64,000 nucleotides of DNA from Halisarca cf. caerulea (lineage: Eukaryota; Porifera; Demospongiae; Chondrillida; Halisarcidae). Below are positions 32,192 through 42,124 of this stretch, piece after piece; the stretch's first letter is position 1; every line of letters begins with the position of its first letter. The notes beneath the pieces were generated by a model. The model searched no databases, had not been told where the DNA came from, and saw only the letters and a program-made list of their open reading frames with translations. Position numbers and translations under genes: made by a program. The stretch covers positions 507,501 to 571,500 of the forward strand of contig CAUJGJ010000397.1 of NCBI GenBank assembly GCA_963170055.1. Reading direction: 5' to 3'.

Positions 32192-33586
32192 TCAATAGCT
32201 AGCTTGCCAGGCAGAAATAAACCAGTGAACACTCTTGGCCTTGATGATGGTCATTCGCATGTCAACCTTAACATCATGTACAGGTGTGGTTTCCAACTGT
32301 TTTTGCACTTCTGATGCATACCATGTATGAAACTGCTTCTTCAATTCATCTTTCAATGGCTTATTAATAGCTATGTCCAATGGCTGAAGCTTGTCTGTGC
32401 AGTTTGGTGGAACCTGTACATACCTAATGTTATGTTTGTCCAGTAACATGAAAAAATCCTCTGTAGTATGCCCCCTAAAACAGTCGAAAATTGCCAAAGC
32501 TGGATGAGTGGGGCCTACCTTGAGATCGGCCCGCTTTCTCTCAAGAAAAGGAACAATTATATGCTCCACATATCTTTTCATGGTCTCTTCATTAGACCAG
32601 TGAGTGGTGCTGTGCCATATATCCCACTCCTCAGGTACAGCAACTTTTGGATGACATTGCACAGTCTTGCCTTGATAGATGATCTGTGGAGGTAGCAGTT
32701 AACCCCAAAGTGTAGCAGCACGAACAGCTGTGACTTGCCTTTTGTCATCACTATGGGAGATAGGGACGACCTTAGCACCAGCTTGGTGCATAGTCCACTG
32801 GCCTGTTGACACAAAACTCAAGGCAGTCTGATCCCAGTTGAAGATGAGGTCTTCTGGAATGTCGTTCATCAGCACCTCCGCCTGTATATCAGCCAGAAAG
32901 TAATCTTGGAGCTCCTTGAAGTGAGGAACAGACATCTTCCCAGCGGTGGAGCATTTTCTCTTCACATACCCCATCCTCGCTAGAAGAGATTTAGCCCATG
33001 ATTTAGTAACGGATACATGTCCTCCATATTGTACAAGAAGGCTTTGATCTCGAGCACCCAAAATGCCTTCTGCAGAGGCCATAACAATGGCAGTGGTCAC
33101 AACTCCTCCTACTGACCTTAAGGCTTTAATGTAGTTTTGCACAGCTGTGTCAATTACCTGACCAAGTAACAGCGGTCTTCCCTGAGGCTTAGTGGGGAGT
33201 TTTCGCACAGCAGCAACACCAGTCTCGTGCATCGTTCGCTGATATTCTGATTTCAGCCTCCTCGCAGTTGGTTCCGGGACTTTCCTATTCCATAGTTTAG
33301 AAAAATGTTTGGCAGCTCTTGTGTGACCATTCTCAGAGGCGTATTGTCCAATCTGAGCGCCCTCATCAGGAGTGTATTCGTTGTATTTCCCTCGCTTGGC
33401 TTTCGGCAGGTCAGATTTTGCATCCTCCAAGCAACTCTTCACTCTTTCGTTGGCTAATTTTAGGTCTTTTTCTGTCAACGACGAAGACTGTGTGTCAACC
33501 TTTCCAGGCAAGCAGTTTCCCTCTTTTTCAAGTACTTTAACAAAGACATTCTTCACGCACGATGCAACAACAATATTCAGTGACAC
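32192..33586 (-). pseudogene. DDE_1 transposase of copy 2, one in-frame stop
   Basis: It is open from about 33586 to 32192 except for a TAA at about 32699-32701. The N-terminal region has an HTH-like part (KYNEYTPDEGAQIGQYASENG, AAKHFSKLWN). The core has Asp in IFNWDQTALSFV, Asp in LAIFDCFRGH and Asp in DKLQPLDIAINK. It is clearly homologous to the copy-1 transposase but well diverged. It converges on the HIRAN-Ulp1 gene with 142 bp between stops. Confidence 0.85.
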
Positions 33587-35102
33587 AAATTTGATGGTTA
33601 CGCAATCGAGGACTTATCGTGGAGGAACAAAATTTTGGTGTTTTTAAATTTGGCGGTGTAGGATGTGACCACCAAACCGTCAAATTTAATTCCCCGCCAA
33701 TATTTCCGGCTATATGGTACCTGTTTGAATTCCAATAGAATGACATTCAATGGATGTCTCCACAGTGGAAACGTCTGCAGCCAAAGTCTCATTTTCGTCT
33801 GCAGTGAGAGGGAGCTCAACAACGTCGTCTTCAGTGCAAGTATTTGGTCTAGGTGGATATGCTGTTTCAATCGAAGACAATCGTTCAAGAGCACCTTCGA
33901 GAAGTTCTTTGGAACGCTTGCTCTGTGACTTTGTCTCCGAGTTAGCCCGTCGTTTTGTTGGTACAGAATAAGCGAAGATGCTTGGCACTGCATCGGGTGA
34001 CAGTAGCCACTTGCAGGGCTTTCCTGTTAGGGTTTCCTGCATTCTTATCAGGAAATAACGACGTTCAAAGTGTTGCGAACACACCCTGGCATTAACGTCG
34101 GCGATGGGAGGGTCTACGAGTTTCAGCGCTGCTAGCCATTGCTTCAGGTGGCGAGGATCCTTCAACGGGAGTCGATGGAAGCGGATTCCTGAGCAGCGTT
34201 GGTCGGTACTGTTGTCGCAACCGAATACAATGCAGTACGGCATATTCTCAAGTACGTCACGTGGCTGAAGGTCGCTACCAACTACGTTTTTTGACGTCAC
34301 TGATATTGCATTTGCTGAAAAAACATGGTGCTCGAAAACGTGACGTCACAGTGCATTTTTCCGGTCTTTGCATTCGAATAACTCCTTAATTAAGCAACAT
34401 ATGCAAAAATGGTCATCGCCTCAGTTAATTACATGTGGCCATACATTTTGAGGGCAACTTGTTTTTTGGGTTCAGTTCCCCTTTAATACGTCCAATTGTG
34501 GTATGGTCACCACTGGAAACATATCCCCAGTTAGATGGAAAATGTCCTACATGTGGCAAACCAATGAATGCCAAAGAATGAACACCATTGGCTACATCAC
34601 ACCCAACAGCGATACGGACAATTCATGGACTTCACTCGCCAACATTGTTAATCAGCAGAACATACAAATGCCCACATGGTCATTTAACAATTGGACATTA
34701 TTCTAGCATTCTCAACAAAATACCCTCGAGTGAGATGATTCCATTCCAACTATCTCACAAAAGTGGATTTACAAAGGAATTAGCATTGTTTATTTATCAA
34801 CTGGCACCAACTACAATGAGTATGCATCAAATCTACGAAAACCGTCAAATGTTCTTTTTGCAACGAATCCAATTATACAAAAGTTTAAATACCACAACAA
34901 CACTCTGTCCAGAATTTATAAACTGGAGAAACAGTTTTTCTCCTCATCAATTCACAAGCAGCCATAGTGTCATTGGAGCATCGTTTATACACACATTCCA
35001 ACAAATGGAAAGGTTCTACGAGATACATGTATGTCTGAAGTGACTTTGGACAAAGACAGTCCATTCTTGTCATGTGACCACACATTCAAAAGTGCAGGTA
35101 AA

Positions 35103-35135
<33 letters not shown>
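35103..35135. repeat. CA microsatellite
   Basis: About 15 CA units, in the intron between the zinc-ribbon and DDE-like exons of the giant transposase-like gene. Confidence 0.9.
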
Positions 35136-36400
35136 TAAATTACATACAAGTGTACTTTCAATTGCTACAGTAATAGTCACTAGTAAAAAAATACAGCAAC
35201 ACAAATACAGACAAATAAAAGAAACTAGGGTATCCAAAGTACATATGCATTTTTTTATGTTCTGCTTTGACACCCTACAGCCAACATTGGAATTCATAGA
35301 GAACTGGACAACAAATGGATAAACCAATATACGGCTCTCATGTATGTAATGAATGCAAATGGCCGAGTTTTGACTTGGAAACTGACCAAAAGTATCAAGT
35401 TTGACAATGTTACAGACATTTTCTTGGCACTACATCATCGTCTACAAACACAAAGCAACCCAGTCAAAGATATTACAATAGACAACTGCTGCTCGTGGAG
35501 AAAGAAACTACATACAATTTTTGGAACAGATATAAAAGTATCACTTGACATCTTCCATGCAGTACAAAGAGTAATGCGCACAATTTCAAAGAAGCATAAA
35601 TTAAGCCACTTGTTTTGTGAACAATTTAGGCTTATATTTCGGGGAAAACATGATAAAGGACAAACCTGCACCTTGACCACGCCAAATCCAGGCAAGATCG
35701 TATGTACATACGTGCTTATGTACAGTATGTGTATGAATTACAGCCACATCTCTAAGATATGTATACATGTGTGTATTATACTTAAACATCGAATTATGTA
35801 GTCATTACAAATGTCACAACCGATGTACGTACATGCATTGTGTGTAAATATAAAATGTGACATGACTGAATACAATTGCAATCTCCCGCAGATGTAATCG
35901 AAGAGCAACTTGACTCCTTCATTCTTCAGTGGGAAAATCAGCATCACAATGGGGAACCAGTAGTAACATCAAGAACAATGAAAGAGTTAAAACCGATTAT
36001 ACGCCACATTTATGACGTCATGCACACGCCTCATGGCCAAATTAATATTCACTAAAATAGACGCAAAAAGCCTCCCCACGGTGAAGGAAGCGAGGATGTT
36101 TAAACAAGAGCAAGAATAACGGCAGAAGCTTGAAATAAACAGTGATAGTGTCCTCTCTGGTAATGCACCACCACAAACAACAAAGAAGTGGCATACAACT
36201 AAGAAGCTAAAGCTACAAGAACGTTGTACACGGGTGCCAAAATTACTTTGAAGACTTTCCTTCGTATTTGGTCAATTCTCGTCTTTTGTGCAATTGTTGC
36301 ATATCATTAAGTAAAGTGTTGTCCAGGCTAGGTTCTATGCTAGTTAAAAGGTAATAGGTCTTTCCAAAGCAGAATAACAACTAATCTTTTGATTGCCATT

Positions 36401-36703
36401 TTTTGGGCCGCCAGAAGGCGGCCCTATATTGTTTTCACTTTCACCGGAAGTGTCCGGAACGTCCGGAACGATGTCAATATATATATATATGTCAACAACA
36501 TGGCGGACGTGAAGTCGGTACAAAATCTTTCGGCTATATTTCGGTGAAATTCATTCGTTTGCTCCTGATTTTATCAGCGAAGGGTCTTTTAGACCAAAAG
36601 AGTTCTTCGAAATATTATTTTAGTCAATAACGCCGATTTCCAAGCGATTTGAGTTTCCAGTGGTAGGCGGCCCACGAGTTTTTTAAACCCGAATCGCTTG
36701 TTC
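36401..36703. mobile_element. Hairpin-ended MITE, family 2 copy B (about 303 bp)
   Basis: Left hairpin gggccgccagaaggcggccc (36405-36424), then ctatattgttttcac, accggaagtgtccgg, an AT run and a body with caacaacatggcggac. The right hairpin (about 36640-36700) has arms aagcgatttgagtt and aaacccgaatcgctt. It is inserted in the giant transposase-like pseudogene. It is the uninterrupted reference copy of family 2. Confidence 0.8.
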
Positions 36704-37244
36704 TTATGCCATATGGCGTAATTGGCGTATAATCGGTTAAAGAGGTCATGTATGAAAAGAGCCAATACATTGCTAAAAAGATACTGCAGTTCCCATTGCT
36801 AATAACATGGCATAAAGTTCACAAAAGAGTAGTTCTATCAATCATACAACACCTTCAGTAACAACAGAGGCCACCTTCAACCAAATTTAGAACTCTACTG
36901 AGCTTTACTAAAGTGACTGAAAATTATAAGTAACTAACATCCACATTTCCTCTAATACACACATGTACTGTACAAATAAGGACTAACTCACTTTTGGGGT
37001 CAATTCTGCTAATTCAAAGGGCGCCTTAGTGTCCAAAGGTTAATGCTATATAATACTGTATTGCCATGACAACAAGCTCTCTTTTCACTGCAGGCATACG
37101 TGCTGGACAAGGGACAAACAGAAATGAAGGCTTACATTACACCGCCTTATCAATGACATTACATCCAGTTGCCGCTATAGCCCACAGTCGGCCTACACCA
37201 GACTAACAATAGCCTTTTACCACCATAACGAGCGGATTAATAAA

Positions 37245-38140
37245 CAAGTAATTCGAGTTAAAAACTCGTGGGGGCTGCCGCCCCACACACTCGAATTACT
37301 TGCAAAACATTGAAGGGTTAGTGCACAGCTGAACATTCATTGAACATACTGTTTATTGTAACTGGACGATTGTTTTGAAAACAATTGCCATATTTGGCAA
37401 TTGTTTTCAAAACAATTCCTATAACTCATTTCTGTATAAATTCATACTTCTCTATTACTATTATATAAATTCTCTATTATAAGACTTTTCTTCAAATCTA
37501 TATTATATATACTAGGGGTGAAGGCGGCCTTCGGCCGCCTTCTCCCCTAGTATATCTAACAGGATTATTCGTATTTCGCAACATAATCGACGGATTTCAA
37601 CAGGAAACCCGTATACTTACTACGGATACCACTGTGCACGAACATGGCCGTTGACATCCTTTTTGCCATCGTTGCCGCTTTTGTTTCCCACGCATAAATC
37701 ATTCCACCTTATAGATAAGGACACTCACCAAGTTTATTTTGGAACATTCACCGTAGTCAGAAAGTACTCGCATCTTTTTCCCAGGAGGAGTTAGCGAACA
37801 ACCGTTTTGAAGGTAAAAGTCGTATTCCTGTCAGGATTCGCCCGTAAACCGAATATGGCGGCTCGTAGGCTTGTACGGGCTATTTTCGAAATTTCGCCAT
37901 TTCGCAAGTAAAAGTGAAGAGGAGCCTTACGTGCTCTTTCCAGATCCTACAGTTGACGATCGTGAACAGTCGTCCGCAGTCAGTCGAAGCGCGCGTCAGT
38001 GAACTGCGAACAAAAAATCGGCCTATCTTTATTATAATAAGATATATATATATATATATATATATATATCGGACGAGCGTTACACACCGGAAGTCCAAAT
38101 GAAAACAATATAGGGGCTGCCTGCGCCAGCCCCTAAAAAA
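37245..38140. mobile_element. Hairpin-ended MITE, family 1 copy B, with internal insertion
   Basis: It starts caagtaattcgag and ends with the ggggctgcctgcgccagcccc hairpin. The coding sequence of the giant transposase-like gene stops and resumes at its two edges. It exceeds the 360-bp reference by about 530 bp because another sequence (37513-38040) sits in its AT tract. Confidence 0.8.
37513..38040. mobile_element. Putative third hairpin-type insert, nested in family 1 copy B
   Basis: It is absent from the other family-1 copies and begins with a strong hairpin (ggggtgaaggcggcc and ggccgccttctcccc, about 37514-37551). A diverged similar hairpin lies at about 46436-46474. The right boundary lies in the AT run and is not resolved. 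No coding sequence. Confidence 0.55.
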
Positions 38141-39704
38141 TCACAGGGAATAACTACAGATCTATACAAGAGTATGCTTTGAAAAAAGTACACTGTCGTC
38201 CACAAAAGAACTTTGGTATCAGTCCACAGATACGGAGAGAAACAATTACTACTGCTGAGGTATATTCTTTGGAAGCCATTAGAACCAATGTACACATCTT
38301 GGATGAGCAAATGATGGTCGTCAAGGATGAAACACCCACAAGTGATGTGGATTGTGAGAGATATGCACAGTTTTTCATAATGCAGGAAACAATATTCCAG
38401 CAACTACAAGAAAGTTCAAACATAATTCTTGACTATAAAAGATTCCTTTTCCTCCAACTGGCTGCAGGAGATCTGCTTCTACAACATGCAAATCAAATGC
38501 AAGTATCATTGCAAACTCACTTACTTCAATGGAAACTGCAAACACTTACCCCTACCACACATCTGTTTACATACATCAGTGACATACTCCTTCATCTCAT
38601 GCAAGACGCTGACAACAGTCTCAAAGACTTCATGTGTTCCATATTTGCTATTGACAAGTTTCCAACATCAACCTCTCAAATGCTCAAATATATCCAGATC
38701 TTGGTCCATGACAATCTCCTCGAATTTCAGATTCCAATAGATATAACGTACCACCAACAAATACAATTAGCACACGATGTAAGCAAAGATGACTGGTATG
38801 ATGCAGTTCTCCTGGACCCTGTTCTTATTTATTTGTACAGCATCAGCCCTGTACATCCCTATTGTTTTGCATACTAAATCAGCTTTCTTTGCAATAGTAC
38901 CATTTCTACCAGACAACCCACCCCTGGCACCAACAACTCCAACACACATAGCCATGGCAGATGAAGGCAAAGAACTCTTTGTACCCTGCACCCTTGCCAC
39001 CATCACTCACCATTTATGTGGTCAGAAAAACATTGATTTTCAAAGTTCATGTATGCAGGACATATCTACTACAGCTACTCAAGTCCCCTTAGTGGCTGTC
39101 AGCCTAGAAAATCCACCTAGTGTCAACCGGCCTAGTCTACAAATCAACCAACTTGCTTCCACCTGTGATCTTCTACAAGAGTGTCATGCATTGGATACTT
39201 CCAGCATCCCTGATCATCCTATGCCTAAAGGTAGCAATTCGTCAACTATCCCTTCTTTCCTTATAAACCGTTCCAGTGCTGATGATCTCTCGCCTATACA
39301 CAATGACTCTATACAAGGCTCAAAAACAGTTGCTGAGACTTCTACTTTGCCACAGAACTCAGCTATTATGCCCACTAACACTTTCCGATGCCATCTGTAC
39401 CTGTGGTCATAGAACATCCCACATGTCTTGCAACAACACGGGAAAATATAACAGTCGCTGCCCTTGTCTTAGGCTCTCACAGCCCTGTACCTCAATGTGC
39501 AAATGTACCAACTGTCACAACCCTTTTGGGACAAGAATAGTGCCTGCACGAAAGCAACCCCAACTGATCATGGCTACTCACAAAACAACCAATAAAAAGG
39601 CCATATCATACTTAACAGATCAATCATTGCCAATTACTACAGGCCACATAACAGACAAGAATATCTGCTACTTGCATGCCTGCTACATCAAGAATATGGA
39701 ATAA

Positions 39705-39920
39705 GATATGCATATCCAGTGCCCATGGACGATATTACGGAAAAATACAACACTTCAAGAATAATTGCACAATAAATGAAGCCTGACATAGCACTATTCC
39801 AACGTGAGAGTTGCACCTTGAAGAGCTTGGTACAAGACAAATTTCATTATGAGTGCACCGTCTCTAAAGGATTAACCCACTCAAGTTAAACATTTACTGA
39901 AATATGTACAGAGCACATAA
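39705..39920. other. Short spacer, nothing recognised
   Basis: It lies between the end of the CXC-encoding frame and the truncated LINE. No features seen. Confidence 0.4.
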
Positions 39921-40898
39921 GCCCCTAATCTATGGATTACTTCCATCTCTGGCATACACTCTTCTCCCGGTTATCCCTCTTCTGGTGTTCCACAGGGTTC
40001 TGTTCTGGGTCCAACTCTGTTCTCTGCTTTTATAAATGATTTCCCTGATGCCCTTCCTCCCAATTCTACTGTTCTGTTTGCAGATGATACTACCATCTTT
40101 ATCACTGGTGAAGACCCCAAATTACTCAATGACTCCCTACAGTCCTGCCTAGACCTTGCTGAAATGTGGATGTCTGCCAATGGTTTAAGACTCAATGCCT
40201 CTAAAACCAAGTGTATGATGATACATTCACCAAAATCTAGAGATCCTCCACCATCACTAAATGTCCACCTGAATGGCAGTAGAATTGAGCAGGTAGCTGA
40301 GTTTAAGTTCCTGGGTGTGATTATCAGTTGCACTCTGTCTTGGTCAAATCACATTGGCTATGTTACCACCAAACTATCTAAGCATGTCAATCTACTTAGA
40401 CGGCTTTCCTGGTTTCTCCCTCGCTCCCTTCTTATTCTGTTCCTTAAATCTTATATTCTTCCACATGTTGACTACTGTGATGTTGTTTGGGATAGCTGTA
40501 CCAAACAAGACTCAAGTCGTCTACAGAGGTTGGTCAACTATGCCTGTCGCATTGCTTTGCATCGCCCTCGGCTCTATTCCTCTGTTGCCTTATGGGAGGA
40601 ACTAGGCTTGTCATCACTTGCTTCACGCCGGAAGCTCCACCTGGCCGAGCTCATGTACAAGTGTCAAAACTCTCTTGCTCCTTCCTACTTGTCGACCCTA
40701 TTTCACACTCCCTCACATAGCTACTCCACTCGAACAAGAACCCTAGCCAATCTTCCTCCCATCAAGTCCTCCTTCGGTCAGCGTTCCTTCAGCTTTTTAG
40801 GGACATCATTGTGGCGTTCTTTTCCCCCCTCTGTACGTGCTGCTGACTCCTTGCCGCAATTCTCAAGATTGGCTTCTACCTTTATTGCTTTTAACTAA
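39921..40898 (+). pseudogene. LINE reverse transcriptase, C-terminal part
   Basis: The frame is open from 39921 with no start codon. It reads SSGVPQGSVLGPTLFSAFIND (template-grip motif), then LFADDTTIF with the catalytic FADD, then GLRLNASKTKCMMIHSP, EFKFLGVIIS and a thumb region (YILPHVDYCDVVWD), ending at 40898. The endonuclease and RT fingers are absent because of 5' truncation. There is no internal stop in the remaining 325 codons, so the insertion is probably fairly recent. Confidence 0.85.
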
Positions 40899-41000
40899 CT
40901 GCATGTGCATGATTCTGCATGTCATTGACTTCTAACAATCTGCATGTGCATAGCTTACATGACTAATTAGTAACAATAATTCAAATTATGTTAACTTTTC

Positions 41001-41356
41001 TTTTTTAGGGGCTGCCTGCGGCAGCCCCTATATTGTTTTCATTTGGACTTCCGGTGTGTAACGCTCGTCCGATATATATATATAAATATATATATATAAT
41101 ATGGATTTGAAGAAAAGTCTTATAATAGAGAATTTATATAATAGTAATAGAGAAGTATGAATTTATACAGAAATGAGTTATAGGAATTGTTTTGAAAACA
41201 ATTGCCAAATATGGCAATTGTTTTCAAAACAATTGTCCAGTTACAATAAACAGTATGTTCAATGAATGTTCAGCTGTGCACTTATACTCCAATGCTTTGC
41301 AAGTGATTCGAGTGCGTGGGGCGGCAGCCCCCACGAGTTTTTAACTCGAATTACTT
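41001..41356. mobile_element. Hairpin-ended MITE, family 1 copy C (uninterrupted, about 356 bp)
   Basis: Inverted relative to copies A and B. It has hairpin aggggctgcctgcggcagcc, then tatattgttttcatttggac, ttccggtgtgtaacg, an AT tract, a 270-bp body with a ttgttttgaaaacaa palindrome, and a terminal caagtaattcgag-type hairpin. It lies in the LINE 3' UTR. This copy defines the family. Confidence 0.85.
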
Positions 41357-41462
41357 GTTTTTCTTGTCTTGTTTGTACTGTTTGCAGGGCGTCTAGTGTA
41401 GTAGCCATTGGCTAAAGGCTTCCCCTGAGTAAATAAGCTTATCCTATCCTATCCTATCCTAT

Positions 41463-42124
41463 GTAGAGTGCATAAACATATATACGTACATATTAGTACT
41501 ATTAGTACAAATACGTCCTTAACTTAAATTTATGAACACACCTCTTCATTTCTGTTTTATACAGATGTTCCCATCAATTCAATTCATTGTATTCTTGCAT
41601 TCAATGAACACAATATACAGTGTAGTCCACATAATTGAAATATGGCAAGGATAATAAAAATTGACATAAGTATCCATATTGCATATGTACTACCAACGTA
41701 TTACTGTTTGTGATAACAAAGTATTACGATTGTGTATAGTGACTATGCGTACTATGCATAGCATCCAATAAAAAATAATGTACACCAAATGCAAGTGTTC
41801 TCGCGAAAGCATGGTACTGTGGCGCAGCGCCATGCTGTGTGTCAGATCTGCCACGCTGAGCGAAATGTAATACAGAAATTTTGTTTGTTTGGGGATCAGC
41901 CTTAGGGTGGGAATAATGCAATATCTTATAGTATACTATACCAGTATAAAAACATTACGTATTATAACTTCGGTTTATTCAGAAACTTGTAGTCTTCTTA
42001 GCAAACGAATTCGAATAGACAATTCTGGCAAGAAAACGTAGCGACGTTCTCTTTTTGAGGAAGCCATTTTCCAGCTAGCAATGACGTCGCAGCGTCATCA
42101 CAAAGCCACATGGAGTAGAAAAAC
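41463..42124. other. Spacer, nothing recognised
   Basis: AT-rich. It is probably partly the 5' region of the following hAT pseudogene. No TIR or ORF could be supported. Confidence 0.4.

Larger units (their letters stand above)
26686..33717. mobile_element. HIRAN-Ulp1/DDE two-gene DNA transposon, copy 2 (about 3.0 kb plus LINE)
   Basis: TA flanks at 26684-26685 and 33718-33719. The left TIR is ccgtacagctggaaatattg; the right end, reverse-complemented, is ccatatagccggaaatattg. Subterminal DNA has several ttggcggtat-like repeats. It holds the same convergent pair as copy 1 and is about 3.0 kb once the 4-kb LINE is removed. It lies at the first donor site of the THAP/Kolobok-like gene (inserted at the ta of gta). 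Confidence 0.88.
20166..34243 (-). pseudogene. THAP-domain (Kolobok-like) transposase gene, split by three insertions
   Basis: Read right to left. The start is ATG 34243 (MPYCIVFGCDNS), a THAP zinc finger (C-x4-C, QWLAAL, CSQHF, DAVPSIF). A donor at about 33720 is followed by copy 2 of the HIRAN-Ulp1 element. Exon 2 is about 26590-26415 and the main transposase exon is about 26336-25479 (CPTCGMRV, LVLSGDGRCDSPG, LATDRHIQIA, HQFDVWHLSKS). It continues at 25457-25285 (HLWWSAKTC-like), then 23744-23625 (FCHTGKLEVFHSLL) and 20646-20469 (DHNHNIEQQQ, EFPKRSKRWIAKPIKE). Removing the Tigger (one TA kept) and the hAT (one GTACT kept) restores the frame exactly at both junctions. Small frameshifts near 25480 and 26170 show decay. 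Kolobok assignment rests on THAP plus the GDGRCDSPG/DRH pattern. Element termini and TTAA TSD were not located. Confidence 0.75.
34503..39704 (+). pseudogene. Giant transposase-like gene (DDE-like core, GTNRNE, OTU-like, CXC), decayed
   Basis: Pieces in order: a zinc ribbon (GKCPTCGKPM and TYKCPHGH, about 34540-34690) with TGA at 34579; IPFQLSHKSGFTKELALF; frameshift near 35040; SCDHTFKSA at a donor near 35096. Next exon 35281-35699 (ANIGIHRELD, TIDNCCSWRKKL, LDIFHAVQRVMRTI). Then 35892-about 36050 (EEQLDSFILQWENQ), and exon 37096-37244 (GIRAGQGTNRNEGLH, then shifted frame to FYHHNERINK). Beyond a hairpin MITE: 38141-38877 (ITTAEVYSLE) and an OTU-like stretch (ALYIPIVLHTKSAFFAIVP). It ends with a CXC-type Cys cluster (CGHRTSHMSC, CPCLRLSQPC, CKCTNCHNPFG, about 39405-39530). 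I recognise this as one family of large transposon-like genes; the superfamily name is unknown to me. Confidence 0.6.
39921..41462 (+). mobile_element. 5'-truncated LINE (Jockey/CR1-like) with TATCC-repeat tail
   Basis: It contains RT from motif B onward, a 3' UTR of about 550 bp interrupted by a hairpin MITE (41001-41356), and ends in four tatcc units at about 41442-41462 (cttatcctatcctatcctat). Short tandem-repeat tails instead of poly(A) are usual for CR1/L2-type LINEs. The left edge is a typical 5' truncation; no TSD was identified. Confidence 0.75.

Noticed and set aside
36403..36630. 75-codon ORF
   Set aside because: Lies wholly inside a hairpin MITE.
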